In this document: positions 1 to 13,519 of the stretch, in pieces | How the letters are laid out: each line of letters opens with the position of its first letter | Numbering within the stretch: the first letter of the stretch is position 1 | DNA from: Pithys albifrons albifrons | Taxonomy: Eukaryota > Chordata > Aves > Passeriformes > Thamnophilidae | DNA length: 64,000 nucleotides | NCBI RefSeq assembly: GCF_047495875.1 | Contig: NC_092467.1 | Span: forward strand, 19,363,066-19,427,065 | Reading direction: 5' to 3' | The notes under the pieces: generated by a model | The model's input: the letters and a program-made list of their open reading frames with translations, nothing else | The model's database searches: none | What the model was told of the DNA's origin: nothing | Made by a program: the position numbers and the translations under genes

Positions 1-397
1 TTCTATTTCACTTGAATGGGCAAGCAAGAGAGACATTCTCTGTGGTTCAGAGATAATATCTACTCTCACAATTTGTAAACTAAAAGACCAGAAAGTAAGA
101 AGAAATATCTTTTACATACATTGTAGTCTTTACACATTCTGCTTCCATCTGCATTCTACATGCATATGATTTCCAAAGGCTGATGTTTCAGCTGGTGGGA
201 CTATCAACACTTTATGTGACTATATCCTTCTCCCTATCACTAGAATCTACCTTTCAACAATACCAATCTTTGTAGGATAGGTGTGACAGTATCAGTACAG
301 TCAGTTTTATCTGGCACATCTGATGGGCCTCACTGCTACAAAACTAATGCAAAAGAATGGAGTGCAGTCAATTTTTTCAGTTGTCTTCAGTGGTGGG

Positions 398-469
398 GTT
401 TTTTTTGTAGGCTTTTGTTTGTTTTGTGGGGTTTTTTGTTTGTTTTTTTTGTTTTCTTTTTTTTTTTCC
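398..469 (+). repeat. T-rich low-complexity tract
   Basis: Runs of T broken by single G or C residues, such as TTTTGTTTGTTTTGTGGGG, followed by a pure T run. It reads as poly-A/CAAA-type on the other strand. It produces spurious lysine- or phenylalanine-rich ORFs and has no coding meaning. Confidence 0.75.
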
Positions 470-3400
470 TGTGGGGAGAAATAATCCATTTGAACAAAAG
501 AATTTTCCAAACCTTTTATTGTCAGAGACCCTCTGTCGTCCACAGTTCCTTAAAATGTACTGAGCTGTCAGATCAGACCAATCTTTTCTTACTGTAAAAG
601 AATAATATGACAAAGAAAAGTCATCTTGCGAAGTGATGTCAGAAAACAATTTTTATTGATGTAAATTGACATTGCAGAAGAAAACAACCTAATTTAAGGA
701 ATATGAATGGTTTCAGAATATTGCAGAAAAAGTTATTCTAGTAAAAGAAGTGAATTTTCTCTGTCCATCACTTCACTTAAGATTTCATTTGGTTTAAAAA
801 TTGTTCTATAAAATTGTAATGCTGCCCTCACTGGTACCAAATAGGTTTGATTTCAAAGCTCGTTGGTCTAGGGCTGGAAGAGAATTACAACCTTTTTTCT
901 TACAGCAAGTTATTAACTTCTGCTTTAGCTTACTTCTGTGCTAGTGTCTTATGTTATTGTGATCTTGACCTCTTAAGTCTACATTTGGAGAAACCATTGT
1001 CCTGCTGACAGTAGCTCATAGCCCTTTATATCTCTTTCCAGTCACTGAGTCATTTTCTGTTTTTAGATTTTACTTCTTGTCAGCTTATTGTTATGACTAA
1101 ATCCTACTGACTTTCTTCCCACAGCTCTTGTCACACTCTAAGTAAAGAGGGAAATAATGGATTCTTTTCTTATAGCATGTATTGTGTCTTTGTCTTTTCA
1201 CCCAAAACACAGAGAGAAAATACCTAGAAGGGTTAAGAAGGAGATCTAAAAGTGCTAGGGATAGGCTAAGTGGGAAGGAGCTGCTGCAGCGGCCTGTCTT
1301 TCCCTGGTGTATCTCTGACTGAAACTGTATCAGTTATTGATAGGAAAATGTTTCTAGAGGGCTGACTCTTCAGGTAGTTTCAGCAATGCAACACTAACAG
1401 TAAGTGATTTCATTTTGCTACTTCTGCTGCAGAATTATTTTAAATCTGTTTCCAGATCAGTGGGAGGGTCTGACGTGACTGTATTCTGCAGTATGTAATC
1501 TTGTCCGTTAAATCCATGATAAATAAACATTTTGCACTGTTATCAGTAATTTGTATGCAGAAGAATTTGTTATATCATCCTGCCACATGCTGCTTCAAAG
1601 GTTGTTTTTATTTGTTTGGATTTTTTGTTTGTGTAATTATTCACTGTTGCTCTCTATTGCAGACTGTTTTAATTGAAATTCATTACCTTCAGTTTCAATG
1701 CTTATGCATTCTGTCTAACATACATTTTGTAATAAGTTCTTTTTTTCAGGATTCATGCTCCTTTTCTTTGGTTTTATGCTCTTTCTCATCCATCCTTGAG
1801 CTTGCAGTTTATCTTTCCTTATGACAGAAAATGAGATTCAGAAGTATTTACTGAAGGCAGTAAATTGTACAACATTAGTTAGACAAAAATAGAGTTCTGG
1901 AGAACAGCATGAAATGTTTTCTGTGGGAATAGATCTATATATCACCTGCACAGTAATACCTGTTTCTGAACATGTGAATCCTACATGAGTTATGAAATAT
2001 GAAGTGCTGCCTTCAGACAGCCAGGCAGTTCTGAATGTGATACTTAAAGCTTTTAATCTTTGTCAAGAAAGAGAGAAATTCACAGGCAACTCAGTTAATT
2101 TGAGCTGTAATCTCTGCTGTGATGGTTTTATTTAAACAGACTTTAGTTTTGACATGGATAACACCAAATGAGTCTGCCTCTTAATTACAGTTCCTAATTG
2201 TATCACCAGCAGGTCTGCCCTGGAACTGAAATATCATGATTTAAAGGCCACAGAAGTCAATAGACATGTCTATAGTTACTTCACTAGGCTGCAGAGAAAA
2301 TCCTGTTATGTGTGGCTTGAACTCAGTTACACTACAAACTTGAGACAAATTCTGTACTACGTGTACATATCTCCAGGATCATGGAACTGGGAAATTTCTT
2401 GGAAAAAGCTCTTTTTTCCTGTGAGCAATCAAAGGAGCATAAAAAATTGTGAAAAAGTTTCATATTTGTGAAGTAATATTCAGAGTCCTGCATCAATAGC
2501 CAACCATGAATCCCAGTTTATTCTCCCTTTATTTCTGTTTGGTATGTCAGTTGTGTTTTTCTTCGTTCTCATTTGTACTAACATTTTGCATTAAACCTTT
2601 TTGGAAAGATTTATTCTTCTGATTTTTAGGTGTGTTGTAGCTTTTCAATACCTTTGTATTTATAAATGCCTTTGACTCAGTTTGGTACATTTCTTTTTTC
2701 CTTATATCTGGTTATCAGGCAAATATACTACTCTGGCTACAAAAAAGGTTTTCTATAGCATGAGGATATGATAAGTCAGAGAGAGTCAGAAGCACAAAAG
2801 AATAAACTTCGTAATTTTCAGCCCAAGATAATATGATTTAAAAAAAAAAGTGTGTGGATCAGTTCCCAGTCATGTTTTGTTTTGGGTGGCAGGGATGTAA
2901 TTTGTGATGACACAATAAGAAATTAATGTATTTGTTTTCTTTTGAATATTTGAAAAACAATTAGCTGTGCAGTCAGCATGTATTTGACTGAATAAGTTAT
3001 GTCTTTCTGATTTATTAGGAATGTACTTTCAAGAACTGTAAGATTAAGCAATGAAAAATAAAATTGAGCCCTGCTAAAAGATTTGAATATCCCACTGCTC
3101 TAGCCTCTGGCTGAGTACTTTTATTCCAGAACATTTCTAAAGTGTAGCTCCTAAGAAACACAAAATACCTTTTTTTTTAATTATAAAAAAGAAAAGAAAT
3201 ACAACACATGTCAGAACCAATTGCTTTTAAATATTGCTTTTTGGGAGTTGACAAAGGTGGATGAGGAAAGGACTAACTGTGATATTGTTTTGAACGTGGA
3301 AGTCTGCTTCTGCTGTCATGAAAGCAATGGAAGCAAATAGTCCTGCTTAGGGCAGTTATCTCCTCAGATTTTGGAGTTATTTTAAAATGCATTAAAAGCT

Positions 3401-5702
3401 ACGATAGCATTGTCAGTATGGTCTGTGCAGCTCAGAGGCAATGTATGATTACTCAATAAATAAACTGTTGAATACTACAGGGTTATTCAGTAATGCTGTA
3501 CTTATCATTCAGAAGGTACATTATCCTGCTCCTATGAGTTCAGGGAAAATTACTTTTTGTTAGGCTATTCTCATGCTTTGTTCTTTTAAGTAAAAATTAA
3601 AGCTAATGTGTGTAAAGTCTGATGCACTTCACTTTCCTCTCTTGTCTAGTCAAAGTGTTCAATTTAGGGTCAATATTTAAGGTGTTATTTTTCCAGGCTT
3701 TGTGACTAAATGCTGTATTTCTGTACAAGTGAGCAGTATATACACAGAATGTTCCTACAGTAGGGTACTGGAGTCTCATTTCATTACTGATGAGTATAGT
3801 GACTCTATTGAGATCCCCTACAATGGATAAAAACAGTATGACACAGAGGATTTGGAGTCAACCAGCCTTTTAAAAGAATTTCTATAAATCGCGTCAATTC
3901 CAGTTAGAGAAGCTTCTGAGGACTCACATCCTTTTGAACTGCTGGTGTTCTCCTGTTTCCATTTTCAAAAATATTTTCAAATCGGTGACACCCCACTGGG
4001 CCCCAAGTACTAAGCTGTGGGGAGAAAAGCATGTTTTTTGTGAAATGTTTTGTAGCTGCTGAAGTTTCTGACCTATTTATCAGTTGTTTGCAAAACTGTT
4101 ACTAGCACGGTATTGGTTACAGTGGTCTCAGTGTTACTGCAGGCCAGCTGTGAATATTTCTGTCACTTATTCTTTGCAGAGTAGAAATATATGACACAGT
4201 CATTATTAGAATTCTACCAACACTCATAGAAGCATACGAGTGTTGCCAGAGTGTTGCCAGTGAAGCCGAGCAGATGGATTCATGCTTGGCAGTGTCAGGA
4301 TAATGTGGTAAAGATGTGTTAATTGTGTCAGAGCACCTTTCTTGTACGGTCAAGAAGCCTTTGAATAGGTGTTTCTTATAAGTGTATGAAACTTTTTCTT
4401 GGCAGCTTATTCAAGGCCTGATTTTTGTCTAATGTTTGCACATCAGGTGCTGAAACTGCAGACTAATGTCTGCCAATTTGTATTTCAGGCTTCTGTGGGA
4501 GTGTCACCCTTGTTGCTAAACTATAAAACATTATTATGTTGCAGCATGTGAATTAAGATGATATAATCCTCAATCAGCATTGTCATAGACTGTAATGACT
4601 GCAGTCCATGTCTAGAGATGCTGAAATGGATCTATGAATCATAGGCCTCTAAAATATGAGATGAAAGCGGGCAGAGCATGTGGGACTAGGGTGTGGCTCT
4701 TGTGATACAGATTGTTCTGCAGAAGCGAATTTAACCGTATTTGTGTTCTTGTGTCCCTGAGCTTGAGGCTGTTTTCACACTAAGCCAATGCTGCCAGCTT
4801 GAAGCTGGGGAGAGAAAATAGGATGTGTGAGGAGGAATCATCTAAATATGTTTTTCTTCTTTTGTTCTTTCACAGGATCCTTAGTAAATCTCCCCCCAAG
4901 GTCTATTTATAATATAATAAATCACTGCAGACATATCAGCTTCATTAAAGGATTAGTGCTTTTTTTTGTCATATCAGCAGAGTTCTCTTATTATATGTAA
5001 AAGGTTAAATTATTCTATCTTGTAGATCCCTAAGACATCTAGCTCTTGCTAGAGAAATGAATCTTTTGAGAAGTGAATGTTAGACAAAGAAATGAGTAGT
5101 ATAATTCCAGCAGTGATTAGTGTGTGGAGCACAGAATTTAAACCACCCTGTGAAAGCTGGTGATGTACTTTTGTGCTGTAATGAAGAGCATGGAAGGCAC
5201 AATGCAAAGTCAAAAGCAGAGCAGAGATGTTCCCACAGGTCCCACAGCTCAAATTCCTCTCCTAACTCTCTCTTGTTTACTCTTTCCTCTACCAAACCCA
5301 CACTGTTCATATCACATCGTAATACTTCTATTCCACATAAACGTTATTGCATGTTACCATCTCTGTTTTTCCCCATTAGCGGCCATGGCTGTCTAACCAC
5401 TCGGAGTGTCGGCCCTTGGAGTGTGGTGCCCGTCAGTCGGCACAGCTTCCTGCTCTCAGTCCTCAGGGCAAATCAAACAAGGCTGTTCCTGTTTGCTCTA
5501 AGGGGAATCCTTCATTGGGGGTGATGGGCCCAGCCCTCCCCTGGGCTACAGGTATTGTTCCGCTCAGCTGCCACTTGCACAGCTGATGTGGCCAATATGC
5601 TCTAATGCAGTGGATGTTTCTGGGCTGACAGTGCCCAGATCACACCCCTGAGGTTTCAAATGAAGGTGGAATGGTTGAATGTAATATAACATAAATATGC
5701 AC

Positions 5703-5761
5703 ACAACCATTATATCTATATATAATATTATATGTAAATGTAAGTATATATAAATGGTTGT
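5703..5761 (+). repeat. AT-rich imperfect inverted repeat
   Basis: ACAACCATT at 5703-5711 is the exact reverse complement of AATGGTTGT at 5753-5761. The flanking TATAT tracts extend the pairing with one bulge, so the whole could fold into a hairpin or cruciform of about 60 bp. A further TATAATGG follows at about 5764. It may be a microsatellite-derived palindrome or a degenerate small DNA transposon. Confidence 0.55.
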
Positions 5762-8516
5762 ATATAATGGCTCTATAATAAATAGAGATGGGTTTTCATT
5801 CAGCAGAGTTCAGTGGAACTTACTTGTGATCAGGGGCTAGGAATACTTTGTGTTCCAGAGTTGGTAAAATGATGCCCTGCTGACAGATTTATGCTGTTAT
5901 CAACACTTAATGAAGTGGAGAACAGTAGTGCTAGACCTATGCATTGTCTATGCTTTTTGCTGGCAGAGAGTAGAATGTGAAAGCTGATATTTTTTTAGCA
6001 GCAAGTGATAAAGATATGTATTTTCTGAAATTTAGATTTTTACTATATAAAAACTTGCTTACACTTGTTTGTTTGGACTATTTTGTCAATATTTTTCCTT
6101 GCCATTTTGAACGCTAAATAATGTTTATTTAAAGTTCCCTGTATTTTATTTTTGGATTATTTATTTGTAGTTCATGCAGGTTCTTTTCTCTTGCCTTGTT
6201 TATTAAATATTTTCTATGTTTTACTCAAGAAGTTAAAGATTCAAGCTTTATCCTTTTACTGTAGTATTTTAATTTGGTCTCGCTTTCTTTGATGGCCTTC
6301 TTTCAATATTCAGAACATAACTATGACACTCTATAGTACTCAATTTTCTAACAGTCTGAAACACATTATCACATTAGCAAGGGCTTTTGAAGGGTGAGAA
6401 TGAGCTAACAGATAGTCACATTGTGTACTCTGCCATGAAAGACAGTTTGGAGGTCATTTTTTAAACAGAAAATCAATCTTCATCTTTGAAAGATTTGACA
6501 TTGATTTAAATTTGGCCAATGATTTGAAGTTTCTTTTGGGGAAATGAATGAATGCAAAAAGAAGCAATATTACTTCAAGACAACACTGAAAAGAAAGAAA
6601 AATGCTTCTATACTTAATTCTGGTTTCTGTATATTGTGAGTAGGAAATGATTAATGCCTGTGAAACTTCTACCATCTTAACAGCTTTTAATACATTTCCT
6701 GTTTTCTTAATTGGGAAATCTATACTTGTCATTTCATAGACATTTTGTGATACGAAACAATGAAAAAATTCAATCCAAAGCTGTGAAGTGCAAAGTCAGG
6801 AAGGGACCAAAGTGAAATCTCCCATGAACTAATACTGCAAAGCTCCCAAGGCTCTGTGCCACTCTGTGTGGCTCAGCCTCTGAGCTGGCACCGAAGGGTC
6901 ATCCCCTGGCCAGGCTCCAGTCATTTAAAATAAATGTGTCCAGTAAAAGACACAGGTTCACGACTGTGACACAGGCTCTATTTGGCATCATGTTTTGAAG
7001 GTAGACTGGAAGGGTCAGGATAATTTATGTTTTCAGTATTACTTAAGAGGTGTTGTCGAGCTATGTTTGGTATATATTCCGTGTTGCAGAAAACTAACAC
7101 TGTTTCTAGGGCCTTTACTGACTGGGGTCTCCAACGGCTGCTCTGAGGTTAAACCAACGCTAAAGTAAGTGTAACACCTGGACTTGGAGTGCTGTTACCA
7201 TAGCTTGGCTTGGTTGTTTTGTTTGGTAGCTCAAAGAAATGTTGGAAGTTTTAGAAATGCTGGCCATTCAGATAAACTCGTTCATAGAATTATTTAAAGA
7301 ACTGCATGATTCAAAAACGTTGTGTAAATCATGCTGTTTGGATTCCTTTTTAGCTTGTAGCTGTCCATTTAGCAAATCAAACACCTGAGAACTTGGTACA
7401 TTCATTGTATCTGAAAGAACTGCTGAATAAACATCTTACCTCATTGGATGGTGAGAATGAAGGATGTGATGTTAGTAGATTTCATTTGACTTCAAACTAT
7501 TTTGAACCAAACCCTAATTATATGCAATTTTAAGCCAGCTGACAGATAGCCTTTTAAAAACAAGCTTTTCACTTTGACATATCAAGCCTTAAAATGAGGA
7601 TTGTTTTTTGCATTTAGAATTTTACAAGAGTGAGAACTTGCCACCAAATTGTTCTTTGAGCATGTAACAATAAAACTGGTTGCTATGCTTGCTTGTAGCA
7701 GGAGCACTTTAACATACATTTTATTAGGAAACGTATTAAAAAAATCATGAAAGTGTATGGGACTTCTATTATGTGGTTTCATTACTGAAAATTGTTATAT
7801 ACCTTGCTGTGGGTAGTACTGAGAAAGGCATTTTTCTCTTATAATTTGTGGTAATTTCTTAATCTCATTGTGAATCTGCATTTTATAGCATATTTCCAGA
7901 TGAACGGTATAATTTTACATAACTGTAGTAATACAAACCCCTTGCTATAGTGTATCCAAACCTCCACATTCTAAGATTAAGGGAGTAAAAAATGTAATTA
8001 TTTAGAATAGATTGAAAAAAAAACCAGAACTCAGATGTTTGCTAGGTCAGTGTCCTGAAGACTATTTTGACTTCTTTCTTTTTCATGTTGATGTGAAATT
8101 TTTGTTATTTTAGTTTTCCAGTTAATTGGAGAGTAGGGATTGCAGCCCTGTGATTTTGTCCTTCCCGCCCTATGGTCACCTGCCAAGTTCTGTAACTCTA
8201 TCTTCCGTGTGTCTCCATTTCATAGTGAAAGCTCCTTATGTCAGGAGCTCTGTGGATTTCTTTCCAGCTACTCTGCATTTCCAGACACTTGTGACAGCAC
8301 TGAGTAAATTGCACTAATGGGCTCAGAGAAAAGCAGTCTGCTAGTTTTAAAATCTATTCTAAAATATTCCACTGTTGATTAATGACTATTTATCTGTACC
8401 CAAAGAATGCAGAAAATTAAATTAAAACTGGCAGTCTATTTTTTTTGTAGCAATTCACCTAGGTAAATAGGAAGACACTTAAGAAATGTTAGTTGTCTTT
8501 GAGAGGTCTTATTGTA

Positions 8517-8554
8517 TGTACCATGTCTGAAGTCATGTACCAGGTCTGAAGTAA
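8517..8554 (+). repeat. 19-bp tandem duplication
   Basis: Two adjacent near-identical units, ATGTACCATGTCTGAAGTC and ATGTACCAGGTCTGAAGTA, differ at two positions. It looks like a small local duplication without further copies nearby. Confidence 0.75.
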
Positions 8555-9282
8555 TTTCAGTTCATATATGTAAAGTAAAGCAAATATATAGTCCATGGAC
8601 CCTTTTAAACTGGGCACCAGTAGTGTCTCAATAGCTTAGAAAAAAGGAAGAAGTTCACATTAAAAACAGCTCATTGAGTGCTAGAGTGTTGTCTCTGTTT
8701 TGGAATATGGAGTGCTTTGATAGCAGATGATTCTGAAATTCTTAATGCTTAAATCAATTAGATTAAATCCATTTTAAATGTGCATATGCAATCTAGTCTC
8801 TTTTTATTAGGGTATACGGTAGTATTTTTATAGGTACTGGTATGATTCAAGTTAGGTTGAAGAATCTCATTGACTTCTTTGGAATAGATTTTCAACTTGT
8901 ACTGCTTTATTTTCAGTTTGAAATTGACTCTCCCTTTTCTTTTTTGACCTGATTAATTAAACCTTTTTCTGGGATGCTTACTCTTTGGGGAAAAAAAACC
9001 CCAAATGCTGTCTATATGGCATGCAATTCCTATTTAGAGATTAAAAATAGTCTTTTCAACTCCTTACTTCATCAAGGTGTAAAATGAAGGATCATGAAAG
9101 GCAGAAGTCACTTGTGAGCAGTCTGGTGCAAATAACAGGAAATGAGAGGGATTTGTTAAAAAATACTTGTATCTTGCTCAGACTGTTCCCTTAGATGGAC
9201 TCAAGCATCTGCTTTGGTCTCTGTCTGTGTGCAACCCTTCCCCGGCAAGAATATCCTGCCTCTCCTGTCCCTAGTGGAAAAA

Positions 9283-9335
9283 AGATCCTTCTTCTTTTCT
9301 TTTTCCTTTTTTTTTTTCATTCTCTTTCTAGGACA
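9283..9335 (+). repeat. Polypyrimidine tract
   Basis: A CT/T-rich stretch (CCTTCTTCTTTTCTTTTTCC followed by a T run and CATTCTCTTTCT). It creates overlapping spurious ORFs rich in Phe/Leu or Lys/Glu. It could act as a splice-acceptor-like tract, but no exon follows. Confidence 0.6.
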
Positions 9336-10863
9336 GGATTGTGTGCAATGTATCTCTCCTCCTGGCACTCCCACACCTTTGCCAGGCAGCTGTAAAGATA
9401 ACATCTTTTTTTTCCCTGTAGAGCACTTTTAGTCAAAGTGCTTTTTTATGTAAGAATGTGGTAACCTGAGGAAGATGCATACATTTGTCCTTCACAAATT
9501 TTCTCCATTTATAGGTTAACCGTTTTTGTTCAGTTACTCTTGAATCTGTGTGATTGAGCAGCAAACCTTCACCAATTTATGTGGATCAGGAGGGAAACGG
9601 TATATGCAGCAGGAACTGCAATCCTTTTCTGTCTGAATGTGAATTCAGAGATTTCTGACAGCTGACTTGCTCCCTAAGTCCCAGTTTGAAAATAGAATGC
9701 TTTCTTCTATGTTATTAAAAGCCATCTGTTAGAAACAAGTCTTTCAGGTAGATTACCAGCTACTTTGTTGTAGCTGAATATGGGTTATGGGTCATGCTTA
9801 TTTTATAAGTAAAAACTTGTATAAGAACTGACTCAATCTGGTGTAATCATAACCTGATAATGCTGCTGCTGTTACTGTGGATGATCCAGGTGTGTCCTGC
9901 TATAAGCTTTGCTCTGTAACTGGCAACTCCATCGGGCTGGCAGAGGCTGCCCACAGAGCAGTCTATGCTGCAAGTCTTTTCCTTCAGCTGTGCTCTGGTC
10001 TGAGAGTAGAGCTGGGCAATAACAACAAATCAAGAGATGTGAGCTAGAGAAGGTGCCTGGGGAGGACCTGGGCCTGAGAACAAAAAAATTCTGGGATGAT
10101 TGCTGTATAGAATTCAAAAACAGAGTGAGACAGAAGCATTGGAGCTTGTGGCTGGAGGGCCTGTGCACTGCAAGGTTGTGTCTCAGTGCTCTGTCAGAGT
10201 AGACCCCTCTCCTTCCAGCTCCCTCCCCTCAGCAGCAGTGCTTCAGGTACTACTCTCAGAGATGTTTTCCTCTCTCTCCTAAATGACCCATTTCCCCAGT
10301 TAGGGAACAGCTTATCTAAAGGGTAGTTTGAGGAACAGTTGCAGTTTACCTGGGAAGATTGCAGCTTCCAAGGCCGATATTAGTTTTTCTTGCTGCCAAA
10401 TTGGAACTTCTCACTACTGAACTGCCAGGGACATAGAAAGCATGGAGATCTAACCAGGAGCAAGTCCACTGCTGCCAGAGCTTGGCATACAATGCACAGC
10501 TAGTGCTCTGGGTAATGCATTGCTCCAGATGAGATGCAGTGTCTCTCATCTGTCACTTGATATGGTGGGAAGAAAAGCTGAGACTGTCCCTTTTCACTGG
10601 ACCTGTATTTGCCCTTCGGAAAGGAACAAAGGAAAGGACTACACCATAGGCAAATTATGTAAATGTTTTTGAAAACTACTGATTTAAAACTGCTAGTGTT
10701 TTGGTATTCAGTGAAATGGTTGTTTGGAGATGGGCTACTGAAGAGGAGTGAAGCTATTGTAAAACAATTTTGAATTATTATATACAAGCTTAAGGCAGAA
10801 TACAGTTTAACTTTATTGTTATGGGACAATGCTTGTGAAAAGTCAGGATCCTAGAGTAAGGTT

Positions 10864-11063
10864 AGAATCATAGAATCGATTGGGTTGGAAAAGACCTCCA
10901 AGATCATCAAGTCCAACCCTTGGTCCAAGTCTAGTCCATTTACTAGATCATGGCACTCAGCGCCACGTCCAATCTGTGTTTAAAAATCTCTAGAGATGGT
11001 GAATCCACCACCTCTCTGGGCAGCCCATTCCAATGCCTGATTACTCTCTCTGTAAAGACATAA
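10864..11063 (-). mobile_element. CR1 LINE fragment, reverse orientation
   Basis: On the + strand it begins AGAATCATAGAATCGATTGG and continues GTTGGAAAAGACCTCCAAGA, TCATCAAGTCCAACC, GGTGAATCCACCACCTCTCT and GGGCAGCCCATTCCAATGCC. This is the complement of the canonical CR1 3' end, so the element lies on the - strand, truncated after about 200 bp. It sits upstream of the TTLL7 coding exons. Confidence 0.92.
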
Positions 11064-13519
11064 AGTCCCATTACTTCATCTTCCATGCTGCCAAACTACT
11101 AATTGTCTATAGAATACTCTAAAGTTGACCATAAATCTTTATTCTCAGCTCATGTATGTGTGCTAAAAAGTTGACTGGTTTTAAGTCGCAGACCCTGTAC
11201 ATTCTATTTAAACATTAAACAGTAATCTTCCTAAAAAAATAAAATAGTTCATATACAGAGAAAAGCAGTCATTCAACAATGTGGTGCAGTTTGGAGCCTT
11301 ATGGTCTACCTTCAGAATACAGTGTATTATAGTAACTTAATGCAGCTATTTTGCCGTGATTGTAAGCTGAATTTATTGCAAGCTCTATGAGCTGCTTGCT
11401 TTTTATTAGCACATAATAGCAGCTAGTAAATCATGCTGCATTAGTAAGGGACTGGTATTTCTCTCAGTGAAATGTTAGTCTTCTTAACATTCTTCCAAAT
11501 TTGTTAAAAGTTTTTGGTCAGTACAGCAAAAAAACAACTGCCAAGGATTTATGTATGAGCATCAAAGTCCTTAGTTGGCTAACAGACATACTTCAGTATT
11601 GTTCCCAGGAACTAAACATGTCTCATACTCTGGTGGTATTCTTAGCTTGAGAAATAGACAATGTGCACTGTCCAGTGAGTCACTGTGCCCAGCACTGCTT
11701 TTCCTTTACAGTGCTTTTAAGGAGGATGAATGCTTTGCTTTCCCACCTCTTGTCTAATTTTAGTATGCCAGCAGGCCTGAGGACTTTCAGGCCACCTTCT
11801 TGGATAATGTCATCCAAAACATTAAAACTTCAAAATGGCTGGGTGTTACCGCAGTGCTGGCTGACATTGTGTATAAAACATCTGTTCTTACTTGTTGGAC
11901 AAATACACGCGGTCCACCACATGGACATGAGGGAGATTGGGTCATCTTGTTACAAAGCAGAATTTGGCTCCTGGTACGTTTGTGACAGTCAGAGAAGAAC
12001 TGTAATCTGTTCTTTTTATCCTTTTTTATTAATGGATTGCTAAGGGTAAATGTCTTGAAAGGAAGTAGGATCTTACAGGGCAAAATACCTGTTTTTATAT
12101 TTTCTTGCCAAGCATGTGACTTGTCCAGAATATACTTCCATCTCTGTCTTCTCTCTCTGTCATCTGTGTACACACTGACACAAATTTAAAAATGAGGATT
12201 TATAAGTATTGTTTTGGTAATTTTGTTAATGCATATCTTGTCCAATCTTGTGACCAATCTGAAGTCATGGCTGAATTTGACTTTGCTGTAATTTTCTGCT
12301 ATTTATAGCAGGAGAAATTCCTTGTGCTCTCTCTAAAGCTATTTTAAACAGCTTTTGCAGTCCTCAAAAGCAGCAATATAAACTAATCTAAAGCTGGTGT
12401 AAGGAACTTTAGCTACACATATAACTGCAGAAAAGAAATGAAAGCATTTAAAAATCAGTAACATATTGTATATGTTTTGAAAACTTGTAGATTTGAGGTA
12501 GCCTGCCAAAAACAGCACTTGTTTCCTTGCAGACTTTGATATGACAGTGCTGCATGCCTGAAGTCATGTAGAAATGTGTTTAAAAGTGGTTTATTCCTGA
12601 GCTTTTTCCCTAATATTTTAACCCATTGTTCTTAAGCTGGATCTAAAACCTTTTTAATACATGTAATTTTTACATATAGTACTGGATTTGGAGGGGGGGG
12701 GAGAAGAAATTTTGCATGACTGAAGGCATGAAAAATTGCATTTTATGCAAATAATTGCTCATTTTAGAAACTGACAATTTAGATATTTTCCAACCCAAGG
12801 TGTCTTTGAAATGATCTCAGTTGTTACACGAAGTGGTCATGAAAGTGCAGCCATGTGTTACCCTGTGGTTATTAGGCAATTGCTTCAAAAAAACATTGAA
12901 AAGTGAAAAAGAGGAAACAGATTATTAATGTGATTTCAGTTTTTTCCCATTTGGTATCTAAAAACACATCATACAATGTGTCTGCTTTTAATTTTTTATT
13001 AAAACATGGTTTAAAATGGCTTTAAATTCATTGAGCTTTGTGGAGATAGAAATTGCTGGTATTGATTGAATTCAAAACAAAGTTTTGTCTGTACAAGAAC
13101 TTGATCAATCTTTTAAATTAAACAATTCTTTATACTTGTTATTAAAAGTGCTTCCATATTTAGTTTTCTGCTGTTTATATTTTTTCAGGACTTATCTATA
13201 ACAAAGTCTCTCTTACATTTTTTTTAACACAGATATCTATCCATTCCAGAACTAGTATTTGCTACATCCAGAGACTGAAATGGCATGACTGGAATTTTAA
13301 GTAATTTGCCTTTGACAGTTTCACCATTTTCTAAGAATTTGGAACAGAATTTGAACTCTACTTCTGCACTATCCTAGATTATAATGCCATCCTTTTCTAA
13401 TGAGGGAGGTATGCTACTCTTGGATTTTTAATACAGCCTATTAATTATTCAGTATATTTGTACTGCTAAATTGCAATGAAGTTTGTGTTTTTAGTTCATT
13501 TGTTTATGTTATTTGAGAT

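Larger units (their letters stand above)
1..13519 (+). other. Upstream flank or 5' intron of TTLL7, no coding gene recognised
   Basis: AT-rich, gene-free sequence apart from a CR1 fragment at 10864-11063, a T-rich tract at 398-469, an AT-rich inverted repeat at 5703-5761 and a tandem duplication at 8517-8554. No CpG-rich block is visible, so I infer that the TTLL7 promoter and first non-coding exon(s) lie before position 1. Non-coding 5'UTR exons could be here but cannot be called without transcripts. ORFs of 60-134 codons in this stretch show no domains. Confidence 0.7.

Noticed and set aside
5120..5524. 134-residue ORF on the + strand
   Set aside because: No recognisable domain, overlaps other open frames on both strands, and has no splice or conservation signal. 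Best explained as chance.
11663..12173. Overlapping ORFs of 126 and 128 residues on opposite strands
   Set aside because: Opposite-strand frames of similar length in non-repetitive AT-rich DNA with no recognisable motifs. Neither has support.
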